From assembly GCF_900106925.1 (NCBI RefSeq), contig NZ_FNNZ01000005.1:166128-230127 (forward strand): a stretch of 64,000 nt of DNA. Reading direction: 5' to 3'. The notes under the pieces were generated by a model. That model had not been told where the DNA came from and did no database searches. It saw only the letters and a list, made by a program, of their open reading frames with translations. Both the position numbers and the translations under genes were made by a program. Origin of the DNA: Thiocapsa roseopersicina. GTDB lineage: Bacteria > Pseudomonadota > Gammaproteobacteria > Chromatiales > Chromatiaceae. Of the stretch, positions 9,201-18,112 are shown one piece after another; position 1 is the first letter of the stretch, and every line of letters starts with the position of its first letter.

Positions 9201-9968
9201 CCGGAGGCGCGCATCAGCCCGCGCGCGCTTCCCGCAGGGACCGTGAGGCCCTCGAACGACGTTGTCATCAAGGGGACGGACCGCCCGCCGCGCTATCCGA
9301 TCGACCTCGCGATCGGGCTGCGCGTCGGCGAGGGAGTGCATCTGGATGCCTTTGGTTTGACCGGCAGTCTTGCAGGGAACCTCGACCTGATCAAAACCCC
9401 GGGCCGCGACCTCTCGGGCAACGGACAATTGCAGATTCGCGACGGCCAGTACCGGATTCCGACCGGTTTGGGGGTAGCGGCCGACCTGGTCGCGCCTCTG
9501 ACCGTTTCACGCGGTCAGCTGATCTGGGTCCGAAACCCGATCCGGAATCCGGGTCTGCTCTTTCTCGCCCGGCGCGGAACGGGCAGGACGGAGGCGAACG
9601 TTCGCGTGGTCGGCACACTCGCCGACCCGCAGTTCACCTTCTTCTCGAACACGGATCCGGCGATGAGTCAGTCCGATGCCATCACCTTCCTGATCACCGG
9701 AATCGCACCCGGCGGCACCGATGCAGACCACAGCGCGGCATTCGCCTTCGGCCGGTACATCGCACCAGGCATCTTCCTCGAGTACGAGACGGGGCTCGGC
9801 GATGCGCGGAATCGTTTCAGGCTGCGCCGAAACCTCACCGATCGTATCCAGCTCGAAGCCCAAAGCGGCGGGAGCCAGAGTGTCGATCTGTTTTGGACCT
9901 TCGAACCTGCGGGGTCCGACAGGCCGACGATAGCCCCGCCGCCGGGAGACACGATCGACAGCGAATAA
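6285..9968 (+). CDS. tamB: Translocation and assembly module inner-membrane subunit TamB
   Basis: The 1,227-residue protein is close to the E. coli TamB length (1,259). An unusually long, proline-rich cytoplasmic N-terminus precedes one signal-anchor helix (about 63-83, FAGFPLVFLLLLLWLGATQ). The body is a repetitive beta-rich AsmA/TamB-like rod, and the C-terminal TamB (DUF490) domain contains NPGLLFLARRGTG and DPAMSQSDAITFLITG. TamB spans the periplasm and is implicated in moving phospholipids and in outer membrane protein assembly with TamA. No tamA is adjacent; the neighbour upstream is DUF3611. Confidence 0.93.
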   Translation: MTDLPDTEGPRAPVDAHRPAPAGASDPDSDPARPGTTPALASRAPQRRRPFRVPNPRLFAGFPLVFLLLLLWLGATQSGLRTLLDLAAELNPDRFQVGLVEGRLFSRIVVADLSIQLPAFAIRIGRIDLAWSPLRAFGGALAIAEIRATDVDLVPSDRARDSENPIVLPDLLLPLSLELGSARVEHLRIFATESDRLITVVERAELSGRLEEGLLSIDRVAVVLVEPAFEAQGSGTARLAGAYPLDLDLSWELQPTPSARILGHTGLHGDLTRLASQSTATGSTDLDLDVEISDPIGRPGWSGTLALVSLDLPAFDADLRAVAVSGTLAIRGDTASTVVTGEIQAEPVERPALGRLAASLDLLWKDQALEIRSLDLRRIGSRMQLSARGRIGLNTTARVDPAGTQSLATEPETPLSRTAWDLRLSGTALNPAELIAAFVVDADPELWSGHLDLQVASRGRFTETGPALTAALEGLSGELRGYPVSATGDFALAEGRLVVDGFRARSGPSTLRIDGVLDGSLDLRYVLDSPDLASLYPGMAGRVQAAGSVSGAVGSPRLQVELTAADVWIAQQGIARLSAVADLDLAPDGRLEIRVDGQDLLIEARRWERLAIRGEGHRADHRLDLSLAGDPLSVELSHAGGLAETGSYRGQLTALRLTSPNVETWVLGQPSPVAVSWPSFAAGPLCMRHARGSGGCLEISRDANAAVTLGVALDRFDLEMLAPLLPDDLSLEGDAALDGRFVAKGAALEGRATATLSTGRLSLPSTRGPGEVITLSGARLDIDAAAGNLRGRLALPLEGLGQADVDLDLAGWRLDDPVRPAQPVSGRIRARLDSLERLADPIPQLSRLRGHLNADIALGGTLGKPDIRGEARVERGGFNVPLLGLDVADLTLSANAASANRIRVTGGADVGGGRLEIGGDGGFGPDGARARLRATGERLVLIDTSEYFVRVSPRLDLDATTQGAQVRGEILIPEARISPRALPAGTVRPSNDVVIKGTDRPPRYPIDLAIGLRVGEGVHLDAFGLTGSLAGNLDLIKTPGRDLSGNGQLQIRDGQYRIPTGLGVAADLVAPLTVSRGQLIWVRNPIRNPGLLFLARRGTGRTEANVRVVGTLADPQFTFFSNTDPAMSQSDAITFLITGIAPGGTDADHSAAFAFGRYIAPGIFLEYETGLGDARNRFRLRRNLTDRIQLEAQSGGSQSVDLFWTFEPAGSDRPTIAPPPGDTIDSE

Positions 9969-10058
9969 CCGACATCGTCGGCCCAGGTCGTCGAGCGCCG
10001 CTCGCATGAGCGACCGGGGCGAGGCGGTCCGCCCCCCCCGGCCCCGACGCAGCTCGGC

Positions 10059-10553
10059 TCAGCTCGTTCCTTCCAGGAACGCCTTCAGGCTCTCTTCCTG
10101 ATCCTTCTCCAGCGAGGTCTGCAGGACCTTGCCCTTGCCCTTGAACTCCGTGAGCCCTTCGAGGACCTTATCCGCCGTCACCTTGCGAACCAGGATGAAC
10201 ACAGCAGAGCATCCGGGTTGGAAGTTCTGCGCCAATCCCTTAATGAAATCGTCGTCGATGCCGATGTCCGAAAACTTGCCGGACAGCGCGCCGGCGCCGG
10301 CGCCGACCGCTGCGCCGAGGAGGGGATTGAGGAATACGAGACCGATCAGCATGCCCCAGAAGCCGCCGCCCACCGCACCTACCGCAGAGAGATTCACAGC
10401 CTGATGGAGCTTCACTTTGCCTGCGTCGTCCTTGGTGACGACGACGACGTCTTCCATGTCGATGAGGTAGGCCTTCTGCATCTTGGCAAGCTCGGCGCGC
10501 AACTCGAACGCCAGATGCTCCTCGGGGAACGAAACGACGATCAAATCACTCAT
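10059..10553 (-). CDS. DUF1269 domain protein with glycine-zipper membrane segment
   Basis: A 164-residue protein starting MSDLIVVSFPEEHLAFELR behind a GAGGAGAC ribosome site; the start at 10553 is preferred over the longer frame to 10646. It has an alpha/beta N-terminal half and a central glycine/alanine-rich hydrophobic stretch (VGAVGGGFWGMLIGLVFLNPLLGAAVGAG region), then a second alpha/beta half (SAVFILVRKV). This matches DUF1269, a family of uncertain function, often stress-linked. It converges with tamB. Confidence 0.85.
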   Translation of the reverse strand: MSDLIVVSFPEEHLAFELRAELAKMQKAYLIDMEDVVVVTKDDAGKVKLHQAVNLSAVGAVGGGFWGMLIGLVFLNPLLGAAVGAGAGALSGKFSDIGIDDDFIKGLAQNFQPGCSAVFILVRKVTADKVLEGLTEFKGKGKVLQTSLEKDQEESLKAFLEGTS

Positions 10554-10584
10554 GGATGTCTCCTCGGTTGGAAATCTCTTCGGT

Positions 10585-10809
10585 TCACAGATTGCCCTTT
10601 TTATGCTCGTCGACGAGATAACCACCGAGCGCCCCGACACCGGCACCGATCAGCGCGCCCGCTCCGGCCTGCGCACTGAAAGCCCCGATCGCGGCGCCGG
10701 TCGCAAGACCAAGCGCAGTGCCGGTTCCGACACGGGCCCCCGTAGTGTTTCCGCAGCCGGAGAGCGCAACGGCAGCGACAAGGGTCAAAGGGATAGCGAT
10801 CATTTTCAA
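10585..10809 (-). CDS. Small glycine-zipper lipoprotein
   Basis: Read from TTG at 10809 this 74-residue protein begins (M)KMIAIPLTLVAAVALSGCG, a lipoprotein signal with lipobox LSGC. The GGAGAG site lies 6 bases before that TTG and 12 before the next ATG (10803), which is why I choose TTG. The mature part is a glycine-zipper (GTALGLATGAAIGAF, GALIGAGVGALGGYL) like the osmotically inducible OsmB/YMGG proteins. It lies 31 bases upstream of the DUF1269 gene on the same strand and probably shares its transcript. Likely an outer-membrane-associated envelope stress protein. Confidence 0.82.
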   Translation of the reverse strand: MKMIAIPLTLVAAVALSGCGNTTGARVGTGTALGLATGAAIGAFSAQAGAGALIGAGVGALGGYLVDEHKKGNL

Positions 10810-11128
10810 GTTGGTCTCTCCTAATCTCAGTGTCAACGCCCCGGGAACCGGGGGTTTCCTTCACGATCGAGCCGACGGATAGGCTCCCTCGGATGGGGCC
10901 GACGGGGCCGCCCGAAGCATCCGCTCAACGCCGACGAGCCACGGCATCGGGCGACCACGTTCGACGTATCGCCGAAGCGTGACAGCCCCTGGGGCGGCTT
11001 GTTCACCGACGGGCTTCGGCGTATCTTCCGGCGGTCGGAAGCGCATCTCGTCCTGGTGGTTTCCGACCCTTTCGAGCCGGAATCCGGCTTCGCGATCATA
11101 GCTCAGATTCTCCGGTAGGAGGGCGACG
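10810..11128. other. 319-base spacer with two competing weak ORFs on the minus strand
   Basis: Upstream of the glycine-zipper lipoprotein and divergent to the dehydrogenase gene. Two minus-strand frames are open: 10861-11184 (107 codons, overlapping the dehydrogenase start) and 10833-11099 (88 codons, with a GGAG about 10 bases before its ATG and G/C-rich third positions). Neither product resembles a family I recognise, and they exclude each other. I annotate neither as a gene. The promoter of the lipoprotein/DUF1269 pair must lie at the left end of the stretch. Confidence 0.4.
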
Positions 11129-12487
11129 ATGCCGGCCAGCAATGTGACGGAATCTGCGACTTGGCCAAGCGCGCAGCCGACCAAGATCGTGTTTTTCGGA
11201 CTCGGCGCCGTGGGGTCGGCACTGCTGATCTGCCTCTCCGAGCTTGCCGAGCGCGACGATGTTCCGGTGCGCTTTGTCGTCTACGTCCTGAACCCGGACG
11301 CCGCACGCGATGCCCTCTTTCACGCCGAGCGCGTCTTCGACCGGATCGAGTTCATCGGTGTACCCGACTTCGCTCCGGTGTTCGCGCTCGAGCCCGGATA
11401 CGAGACCGCGCTCACGGGAGCGGTCATGATGGTCAACGCCGCATTGCCGGAGTTCAACGGGCCCATGATCGAGCTGGCGTTGCGCATCGGCGCGCACGCG
11501 GTCGACCTCGCCTCCGACATGTACGATGCAACCACCGACCGAACCCTGACATTCTCGCAATACGGGTTCGACCAAGCGTTGCGCGAGCGCGGGATCGCCG
11601 CGCTGATCAACATGGGCATCTCGCCCGGCGTCACGAATTTTCTGATTGGCCGCCGCATGCACGACCTGCTCGCCGGCGACCGCAAAGAGCTCGAGATCGA
11701 GAGCATCGATCTGTATCTGCTCGAAGACATCGACTCTGATTCGGTCATCTTCTCCTGGTCGCCGATCGTCGCCCTCGAGGAGCTGGCGCAGCATCCGCGC
11801 ATCCTGAACAAAGGCCGCATGCAGATCCTGGAACCTTTCAGTGCCGGGCGCGACTATGCTTTTCCGCACGAACCCCGGCCGATTCGCCAGTATCCGCTCT
11901 ACCAAGAGGAGCTGCTGTCGCTCCATCGCGCCTTCCCGGACGTCGAATCGATCGGGGTCTACACCGGCGGGTCCGAGGTCGAGCTGGTGAAGGCACTCTT
12001 CCAGCTCAATCTGCTCTCCAAGCGCACCCTGCCGCATCAGCCCGAGCTGACCGTCGAGGCGATGGTGCGCGCCATCCTGCCGGGCATGAACAAGCCGCGG
12101 CGCATCGAGGAGTATCTGCGCAACGGGACGATCCGCCGCGCGCACTTCTCCGCCGCCGCCGAGATCCGCGTCTCCGAGGTCGTGCGCAACGACCGTCAGA
12201 CCGCCATCGAAACGGTCGGACTGAGCTACCTGCGCTACCACGATCTGCTCAACACACCCTATGCCGGGGCGACCTACATCTCCTATCCGACCGCGGTCGG
12301 TGCCGCCATCCTAGCCTGGCATGCGCTCGAGTACGCACGCGAGGCACCGGGCGCGCTCGTCGGCGTCGTCGCGGGGGAGGATCTCGCCCGCCTGCTGCCG
12401 CGGATGCGCGCCGACGCCGTTCGACGCGACCTGGTCGCCTGGGATATCGATCTCTTCGAGAGTGTCCGCGACGCCTCGGTGGCCTGA
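11129..12487 (+). CDS. Saccharopine dehydrogenase-like NAD(P)-binding protein
   Basis: A 452-residue protein with a Rossmann nucleotide-binding start (KIVFFGLGAVGSALLICLSE, residues about 19-38) and a conserved second half with the saccharopine dehydrogenase/homospermidine synthase fold (NMGISPGVTNFLIGRR; VYTGGSEVELVKALFQL). This superfamily includes saccharopine dehydrogenase, carboxynorspermidine synthase and lysine-ketoglutarate reductase relatives. I cannot assign the substrate. GGTAGGAGGG lies before the start. The alpha/beta hydrolase gene begins 46 bases downstream and may be cotranscribed. Confidence 0.75.
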   Translation: MPASNVTESATWPSAQPTKIVFFGLGAVGSALLICLSELAERDDVPVRFVVYVLNPDAARDALFHAERVFDRIEFIGVPDFAPVFALEPGYETALTGAVMMVNAALPEFNGPMIELALRIGAHAVDLASDMYDATTDRTLTFSQYGFDQALRERGIAALINMGISPGVTNFLIGRRMHDLLAGDRKELEIESIDLYLLEDIDSDSVIFSWSPIVALEELAQHPRILNKGRMQILEPFSAGRDYAFPHEPRPIRQYPLYQEELLSLHRAFPDVESIGVYTGGSEVELVKALFQLNLLSKRTLPHQPELTVEAMVRAILPGMNKPRRIEEYLRNGTIRRAHFSAAAEIRVSEVVRNDRQTAIETVGLSYLRYHDLLNTPYAGATYISYPTAVGAAILAWHALEYAREAPGALVGVVAGEDLARLLPRMRADAVRRDLVAWDIDLFESVRDASVA

Positions 12488-12533
12488 TTTTGTGCTCCAA
12501 CACCCACTATCGAGCCTGTTGAGGATCCATCTC

Positions 12534-14066
12534 ATGCTTGCGAGGACCGCCCGAATCCTGAAGTTGGTCGCACAGCTCGTCGCCGTGAGCGCATTGACCT
12601 TCCTTGCCGTACGCGCCTTCGACGCGCATCAAAGTGCACCGCTTGCCTTGTGGCACACCTTCGTTCCGAGCGAGATGGTCGCCGAGGAGCTCGACGAGGC
12701 CGATTGGGAGGCGTATCTGGTGCGGGAGCAGACGCTCTTCGACGAGGTGCGCTCCGAGGTCACCGACAAGCTCGAGCCGGAGGAGCGCATCCTTTCCAAC
12801 CGCTACTTCGAAGGCAGTCCGCTCTATCCGGGGCGCTTCGCCCGAGACTGGAACCGCTCCTATGTCCTCGAGCCCGACGGCGAGCCCCGGGGCGCAGTCG
12901 TCCTGCTCCACGGCCTGACGGACTCCCCTTACAGCCTGCGTCACATCGGCCGACACTACCGCGCGTCGGGTTATGTCGTGATCGGGATCCGCCTGCCCGG
13001 ACACGGGACCGTCCCGGCCGGCCTGACGACCGTGCACTGGGAGGATTGGTCCGCCGCAACGCGCCTGGCCGTGCGCGAGGCAGTGCGCCGGGTCGGGCCC
13101 TCGGCGCCGCTGCAGTTGGTCGGCTTCTCCAACGGCGGGGCACTCGCCATGAAATACGTGCTCGACGCCGTCGAGGATCCCTCCATGAGGCAGGCCGATC
13201 GGGTGATCCTGATCACGCCCATGATCGGGATCACCGAGATGGCTCGGTTCGCGGGATTCGCCGGCTTGCCCGCGATCTTTCCCGCGTTCGCGAGCGCGGC
13301 CTGGCTCGGCGTCATCCCCGAGTTCAATCCGTTTAAATACAACTCTTTTCCGGTCAACGGCGCGCGCCAGTCATCGCTCCTGACGCGTGCGCTGCAACCG
13401 CGCATCGCCCGCTATGCACGCCATGGGCGTCTCGACGAGCTGCCCCCGATCATCACCTTCCAGTCCGTGGTCGATTTCACGGTCAGTACGCGCGCTATCG
13501 TGACGAGCCTCTACGCTCAACTCCCGGATAACGGCAGCGAGCTGGTGCTCTTCGATATCAACCGCAACACCAAGTTCGGGCCGCTGATGCGTCCGGGTAC
13601 GGAGACGGCGCTCGAGCGCCTGCTCCCGCCGACGCCGCGCACCTTCAAAACGACCGTCATCACCAACGCAGACCCGGAAAGCAGCGAGGTCGTCGAGCGG
13701 GTCACCGAAGCGGGCGAGACGACCGAGCGGGTCAGGGCGCTGGGGCTGAACTATCCGCGCGACGTCTTCTCGCTCTCGCACGTCGCCCTGCCGTTTCCGA
13801 TCGACGATTCGCTCTACGGACTGGAGCCGAACGAGAACGAGGATTTCGGTGCCCACCTCGGGGCGTTGGCCATCCACGGCGAGCGCGGGCTCTTGGTGAT
13901 GAGTCTGGACTCGCTGGTGCGCCTGTCCTGGAACCCCTTCTACTCGTATCTACTCGACCGCATCGAAGAAGGGATCGCCGATGCGCCTGTCGGCAAAACC
14001 GGCGACGGCGCGACAGGCAAGGCGGACGCAGCACAGGGCATCGACGATCCTGAATCGCGCAGTTGA
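12534..14066 (+). CDS. Membrane-anchored alpha/beta hydrolase
   Basis: 510 residues from ATG at 12534, chosen because of TTGAGGATC just upstream and because it gives a clean signal-anchor (MLARTARILKLVAQLVAVSA). The hydrolase core has HGLTDSPYSL (residues 126-135, oxyanion region) and the nucleophile elbow GFSNGG with Ser199. LSHVALPFP near the C-terminus probably carries the catalytic His. Two unusual features are the long insertion before the C-terminal His region and the charged C-terminal tail. Esterase or lipase function is likely but the substrate is unknown. Confidence 0.78.
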   Translation: MLARTARILKLVAQLVAVSALTFLAVRAFDAHQSAPLALWHTFVPSEMVAEELDEADWEAYLVREQTLFDEVRSEVTDKLEPEERILSNRYFEGSPLYPGRFARDWNRSYVLEPDGEPRGAVVLLHGLTDSPYSLRHIGRHYRASGYVVIGIRLPGHGTVPAGLTTVHWEDWSAATRLAVREAVRRVGPSAPLQLVGFSNGGALAMKYVLDAVEDPSMRQADRVILITPMIGITEMARFAGFAGLPAIFPAFASAAWLGVIPEFNPFKYNSFPVNGARQSSLLTRALQPRIARYARHGRLDELPPIITFQSVVDFTVSTRAIVTSLYAQLPDNGSELVLFDINRNTKFGPLMRPGTETALERLLPPTPRTFKTTVITNADPESSEVVERVTEAGETTERVRALGLNYPRDVFSLSHVALPFPIDDSLYGLEPNENEDFGAHLGALAIHGERGLLVMSLDSLVRLSWNPFYSYLLDRIEEGIADAPVGKTGDGATGKADAAQGIDDPESRS

Positions 14067-14093
14067 ACCCCGGGGCACCGAGCGCAATGGACT

Positions 14094-14591
14094 TCAGTTG
14101 CCGTCTCCGGAACCGAGCCGGTCGCGCGCCATGGCCGCGGCATCCTCGATCCCTTGCTCTGCGCGGTCGATCATCGCCTTGCCCTGACTGATCATCGCCT
14201 GCTTGACCGCCCGGGCGAGGGCGGGCCTGGAGAGCGACTCGCCGTCGATCGTCATGGTCTCCGGGGAGGTCGAATAGACCGACAAGGGATCGCTCAGCGT
14301 CAACGCCGTGTCCTCGACCGCGTTGTAACGATAGTGACAGGTCGCCTGCCGAGACCGGCCGACACCGTCGGCCTCGAACCCCAGCACGACCGAGAGTCCC
14401 GAATGGCCGCGGGGTTGGGTCTCCACGCCGGTCCAGCGCACCGAGCTCGGCGACTCGACCTGTGTCGTCACCAAACTTTTGCAGAAGCTCACGCGCACGT
14501 CCTCGCGCGAGCCGGAGCAGCTCGCGGTCAAAACCGATGCGGTCACGAGAGCGGCGATGATTTGCAGCGAATCTGTCGTGCTCTTGATCAT
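14094..14591 (-). CDS. Putative lipoprotein, unknown function
   Basis: 165 residues from ATG at 14591, preceded by AGAAGGT. The N-terminus MIKSTTDSLQIIAALVTASV ends in LTASC, a slightly non-canonical lipobox, so lipidation at that Cys is likely but not certain. The rest is soluble with no domain I recognise; two further cysteines (SFCKSL and ATCHYRY) could form a disulfide. The gene lies between two plus-strand hydrolases and so is probably a single-gene transcript. Confidence 0.6.
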   Translation of the reverse strand: MIKSTTDSLQIIAALVTASVLTASCSGSREDVRVSFCKSLVTTQVESPSSVRWTGVETQPRGHSGLSVVLGFEADGVGRSRQATCHYRYNAVEDTALTLSDPLSVYSTSPETMTIDGESLSRPALARAVKQAMISQGKAMIDRAEQGIEDAAAMARDRLGSGDGN

Positions 14592-14744
14592 GGTTGTACC
14601 TTCTCGTGAATCATCCGGGCTGCCGCATTGTCCAGGGGAAGTCTTGCGAGCCCGACGGACGGCCATTATGCTGCGCCGCTCTCCGCCGGAGGAGCCCGAT
14701 CGCTCGCCTTCGGCTTCGCAGTCCGCATCACTGGAGCTTCGCCA

Positions 14745-15659
14745 ATGGATTTCACGACCCGGCATCGCCTGACGCTCGACGACGGTCCCGTCGTCTATCG
14801 AAAAGCGGCCGACGGCAAACCACCGCTTGTGCTGATCCATGGCTGGGGCGGATCGTCCGGGCATTGGCAGCACACCCCCGAGCACCTCTCGGGCGTGCGC
14901 GATCTCTATGCGCTGGACCTGCCCGGCCACGGAGAGACCCCCGCGCGCCCCGGCGCGACCGGGCCGGAGACGTCGGCACGTCTGGTCATCGCCTTTGCCG
15001 ACAGGCTGGGCCTGGAGCGCTTCGATCTGAATGGCCATTCCTGGGGTGCCGCCGTCGCGATCCTGATCGCGGCACGCTGGCCCGAGCGGGTGGATCGGCT
15101 CGTCCTGACCAGCTTAGGCACGACCCGCAACGCATTGGAGCGTTTCGCCTTGACGCAAGCCTACCATCAGATGACTTTGGCAATGGCGCTTTGGCGGCCC
15201 TGGCTGGCCATGTCCCGTCCGTGGCACGCGCTCTCGCGTCCGGCGATCGACTGGTTCGGCGCTCAACCGCTGGTGTACCGCGCGATCGCCGGTCACGTCC
15301 TGCATCGGCTCCCCGAGGACGACGAGACGGTCCGTGTCGGCGTAAGAGAGTTTTTGAGCACGGATCCGCTCAGCGCGCTGGAGTGTGCGATCGGCGCCGG
15401 CAGCCCGGCCTTCCTGACCGCCTTGGAGACGATGGCGACGCCGACCCTGTTGGTCAACGCGGACGCGGATGCCGTAATGCCGCCATCCGGTGCTCGCGCC
15501 CTTGCGGCAAGGATCCGCAACGTCCGGGAGGCTCGGCTCGACGACTGTGGCCACCTGCCGATGATCGAGCAACCCGAGGCATATCACCGACTGGTGCGCG
15601 AGTTCCTCGCCGCGACGGCACTCGACCCGCAATCGAGCAAAAACCCCGACGCCGGATGA
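14745..15659 (+). CDS. Soluble alpha/beta-fold hydrolase
   Basis: 304 residues from ATG at 14745 (MDFTTRHRLTLDDGPVVYRK). It has the standard hydrolase motifs: VLIHGWGGSSGHW (residues 30-42), the nucleophile elbow NGHSWGA with Ser99, an acid in VNADADAVMPP, and the catalytic His in DDCGHLPMIEQPE. No signal peptide. The cap domain contains an unusual run of Trp/Ala. Phototroph genomes carry a related hydrolase, BchO, next to magnesium chelatase genes, but nothing here supports that assignment. Confidence 0.8.
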   Translation: MDFTTRHRLTLDDGPVVYRKAADGKPPLVLIHGWGGSSGHWQHTPEHLSGVRDLYALDLPGHGETPARPGATGPETSARLVIAFADRLGLERFDLNGHSWGAAVAILIAARWPERVDRLVLTSLGTTRNALERFALTQAYHQMTLAMALWRPWLAMSRPWHALSRPAIDWFGAQPLVYRAIAGHVLHRLPEDDETVRVGVREFLSTDPLSALECAIGAGSPAFLTALETMATPTLLVNADADAVMPPSGARALAARIRNVREARLDDCGHLPMIEQPEAYHRLVREFLAATALDPQSSKNPDAG

Positions 15660-15702
15660 TCCGCGCGGCTCAAACGGCATGCAGGCCCGACGCGACCACG
15701 GA

Positions 15703-16332
15703 CTAAAGATGATGGTACAGATGGGCCAACTGACGGTCGACCTGCTGCTGTTTGACCAGCCGTGAACGCCCGAGGATCTCCAGAAGCTCGGTGCAGGACG
15801 GACCTTGCTTATCGAGATAGTCGATGGAGAGCACCAAATTCTGACTCACGATGATCTCGTTGCCGACGGGATCGACGAGCTTCTCGGCCGCAAAATCGAC
15901 CGACTCACCGTCGTGATATTTATCCGCGAGCACCGCAAGCAGCTCTTGTTTCTGGGCTTGCGACAAATGCGGAAAGGTTCGATTGAAGTAGAAGAGGCCA
16001 TGACGAGCGAAGTGGAGCTCGCTCTTGACCTTGTAGCTGTTCCATTGCTGCCGATACACGAGAAGTAGATCGGTCAGGTCGTTCGGACTCTTGATCTGGT
16101 GCTGAGGCTTGCCGAAACACCGAACGAAAGCCCCCGGCGAGCAGTCGAACACAAGGTCGTCGCAGCAGCGGATCTGCCGGCCCGAGCTCACCGCCGAGCG
16201 CAAAGACGACAAGGAGCAGAGGTTGAAATAGGCCGAGAGATTCTCGTACTTATCCTTGAGCTGGTCGCTGAAATAGCTTTCGCGGCCGTATCTATGGCGG
16301 CCGATAAGTCGACCCAACACCTCTGGAATCAT
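15703..16332 (-). CDS. Hypothetical protein
   Basis: A 209-residue soluble protein starting MIPEVLGRLIGRHRYGRESY. It is rich in charged and aromatic residues, with no signal or membrane segment, and four cysteines in the first half (LCSLSS, IRCCDD, DCSPGAF). I recognise no domain. It is a convincing gene because it has a full, even composition and no competing frame. Convergent with the hydrolase gene and 152 bases from the end of the diguanylate cyclase gene. Confidence 0.55.
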   Translation of the reverse strand: MIPEVLGRLIGRHRYGRESYFSDQLKDKYENLSAYFNLCSLSSLRSAVSSGRQIRCCDDLVFDCSPGAFVRCFGKPQHQIKSPNDLTDLLLVYRQQWNSYKVKSELHFARHGLFYFNRTFPHLSQAQKQELLAVLADKYHDGESVDFAAEKLVDPVGNEIIVSQNLVLSIDYLDKQGPSCTELLEILGRSRLVKQQQVDRQLAHLYHHL

Positions 16333-16484
16333 AGCCGTGGCGTCCGAAACACACCGACCTGCAGCACACCGAGACCCGCTAGCCTAGCGGAACCGAGCCG
16401 GAAAAGCACTTCCAGCCCAACCCTCACACGTTGCGAGGTCGGCGAAGCCGATCAAGCGCCGCAACGCCCCATTGAACGACTTGG

Positions 16485-18110
16485 TCAGGGCTCGGATGGG
16501 GCGGCGTCCCTGCCGTATACCCGAACGCAATTGCGTCCCGCGGATTTCGCGGCATAGAGCGCTTGGTCGGCACGATCAACGAGAGCGCCAAGGTTTTCGA
16601 CACCGCGCTCGCGCGTCGCCACGCCGAGGCTTGCAGTGATCGGGATCGGCCCTTCCGTGGTCTCTATGTCGCGCTCGAGAAGCGCCAGGCGCAGTCGCTC
16701 GGCGAGTCGTTCGGCCTCTTGGGCGTTGGTCTCGGGGCACAGCGCCACCAGCTCCTCGCCCCCGTAACGGGCCAGGAGGTCCGACACGCGAACCGCACGA
16801 AGCCGCTCGGCAATAGCTTTGAGGACCTGATCGCCGACGCCGTGCCCGTAGGTATCGTTGACCTGCTTGAAGTGATCGATGTCGATCATGATCACCGCAA
16901 TCGGGTTGGAATAGCGTTTGGCACGGTCAAACTCGACCTCTGCAAGCTCGGAAAACCGACGGCGGTTGAGCAGCTCGGTCAGGGGATCCGTATCGGCCAG
17001 GGCCCGCACCTGCTGGAACAAGCGAGAATTGATGTCACGCTCGCGGCGTAGGTTCTGCTCGGTCTCCTGAAGCTTCACGAAGGTGCGGGCGTTGGAGATC
17101 GCCAAACCGCAGAGATTCGAGATCGCCAGGCCGAGATTCAGATATTGATCCCGATAGGCCGGAAACGGGATCTCGCGCACCAGTATCAGCCCCAATACGG
17201 CATCCTTGTAGTCGATCCGGAGGAAAAAACCGTTCCCGGACGGCATAATCAGATAACCCTCATGCAGCGCATCGATCGCCTGCTGGAGATCCAGGCGATC
17301 CCGAGGTCGCTCCTCCGCAGCGAAGATCTCCTTGACCCGTCCCTCCTCCACCTGGGCATACACCAGGTTGGTGCACCCGAAGAGCATCGCGAAGAGCTCC
17401 TGAATCGCCGCGATCGTGGCCTCCTCGTCGGTGATGTGCGACAAGCGAACCAGAAGGTCGAAGGCCATGGCGTAATCGGCGACCTTGCGGTTGGCCTGCG
17501 CCAGAACCTCTTGGGTCTTCGCCTCCGCGGCGAGATTGCGCCACTTGGCGATGGCACCGGAGAGAAAGAGCCTCAGATAATCCAATCCGACATAGCGGCT
17601 GCGGCACGGTAGGCCCAGATACCCGGCCAGCGCCTCGAGCTCCCCGAGGGCATGCGCGTCGCTGCCCGTATCCAGGAGCAGAAGCTCGCGCGTGCACTCT
17701 CGGAAAAACTCACCCGCCGTCTCCCGATCGAAGCCCATGCCGCGCAGGTGCTCGCGCCACTGCTTGAGCCAGCCGGCCGTGACGAGATAGGCACCGCCTT
17801 GTATCTCGGGCTCAAGGACATCGCTCCCGGCCAAGAGGTGAATGCAGTGGTCGAGCTTCACCAGGTGCACGCGCGGATCCGGCGGCGCCGCACGCGTCTC
17901 GGCATCGCACCCGAGGAGCACCAAGGCGCCGTCGGAACCTTCGGGCGGCGGGGTCTCGCGTGCATCCGCGAGGTTGCATCGTCCGGGACGCAGCGTGCAG
18001 ACGGCGGGGTAAGCCTGGACGCGCACGCCTTCCTCGCCGAGGCCCGCCAGCGCGGTCTCGACATCCTGTCGAAAATGGCTACAGACCCTCAGACAAAGCG
18101 TTTCCGCCAC
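16485..18110 (-). CDS. Diguanylate cyclase with DUF1638-like sensor and GAF-like domain
   Basis: 541 residues from GTG at 18110, 2 bases after the methyltransferase stop and preceded by GGAG. Domains: residues 1-190 resemble DUF1638, a family associated with corrinoid methyltransferases (KLDHCIHLLAG, GAYLVTAGWLKQW, LLLLDTG, YLGLP, VGLDYLR); 210-345 GAF-like; 375-535 GGDEF. The cyclase has a GGEEL active site (450-454), metal-site Asp410 and Asp412 in MIDIDHF, and an inhibitory RVSD site (441-444) five residues before GGEEL, so it should make c-di-GMP under product control. A longer frame exists upstream, but it runs antiparallel to codon sense through the methyltransferase and is spurious. 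Third gene of the corrinoid operon. Confidence 0.85.
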   Translation of the reverse strand: MAETLCLRVCSHFRQDVETALAGLGEEGVRVQAYPAVCTLRPGRCNLADARETPPPEGSDGALVLLGCDAETRAAPPDPRVHLVKLDHCIHLLAGSDVLEPEIQGGAYLVTAGWLKQWREHLRGMGFDRETAGEFFRECTRELLLLDTGSDAHALGELEALAGYLGLPCRSRYVGLDYLRLFLSGAIAKWRNLAAEAKTQEVLAQANRKVADYAMAFDLLVRLSHITDEEATIAAIQELFAMLFGCTNLVYAQVEEGRVKEIFAAEERPRDRLDLQQAIDALHEGYLIMPSGNGFFLRIDYKDAVLGLILVREIPFPAYRDQYLNLGLAISNLCGLAISNARTFVKLQETEQNLRRERDINSRLFQQVRALADTDPLTELLNRRRFSELAEVEFDRAKRYSNPIAVIMIDIDHFKQVNDTYGHGVGDQVLKAIAERLRAVRVSDLLARYGGEELVALCPETNAQEAERLAERLRLALLERDIETTEGPIPITASLGVATRERGVENLGALVDRADQALYAAKSAGRNCVRVYGRDAAPSEP

Positions 18111-18112
18111 GG

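Noticed and set aside
10016..10052. Bidirectional terminator from GGGGCG/CGCCCC after tamB
   Set aside because: Short, GC-only pairing with no U-tract; not distinguishable from background in this GC-rich DNA.
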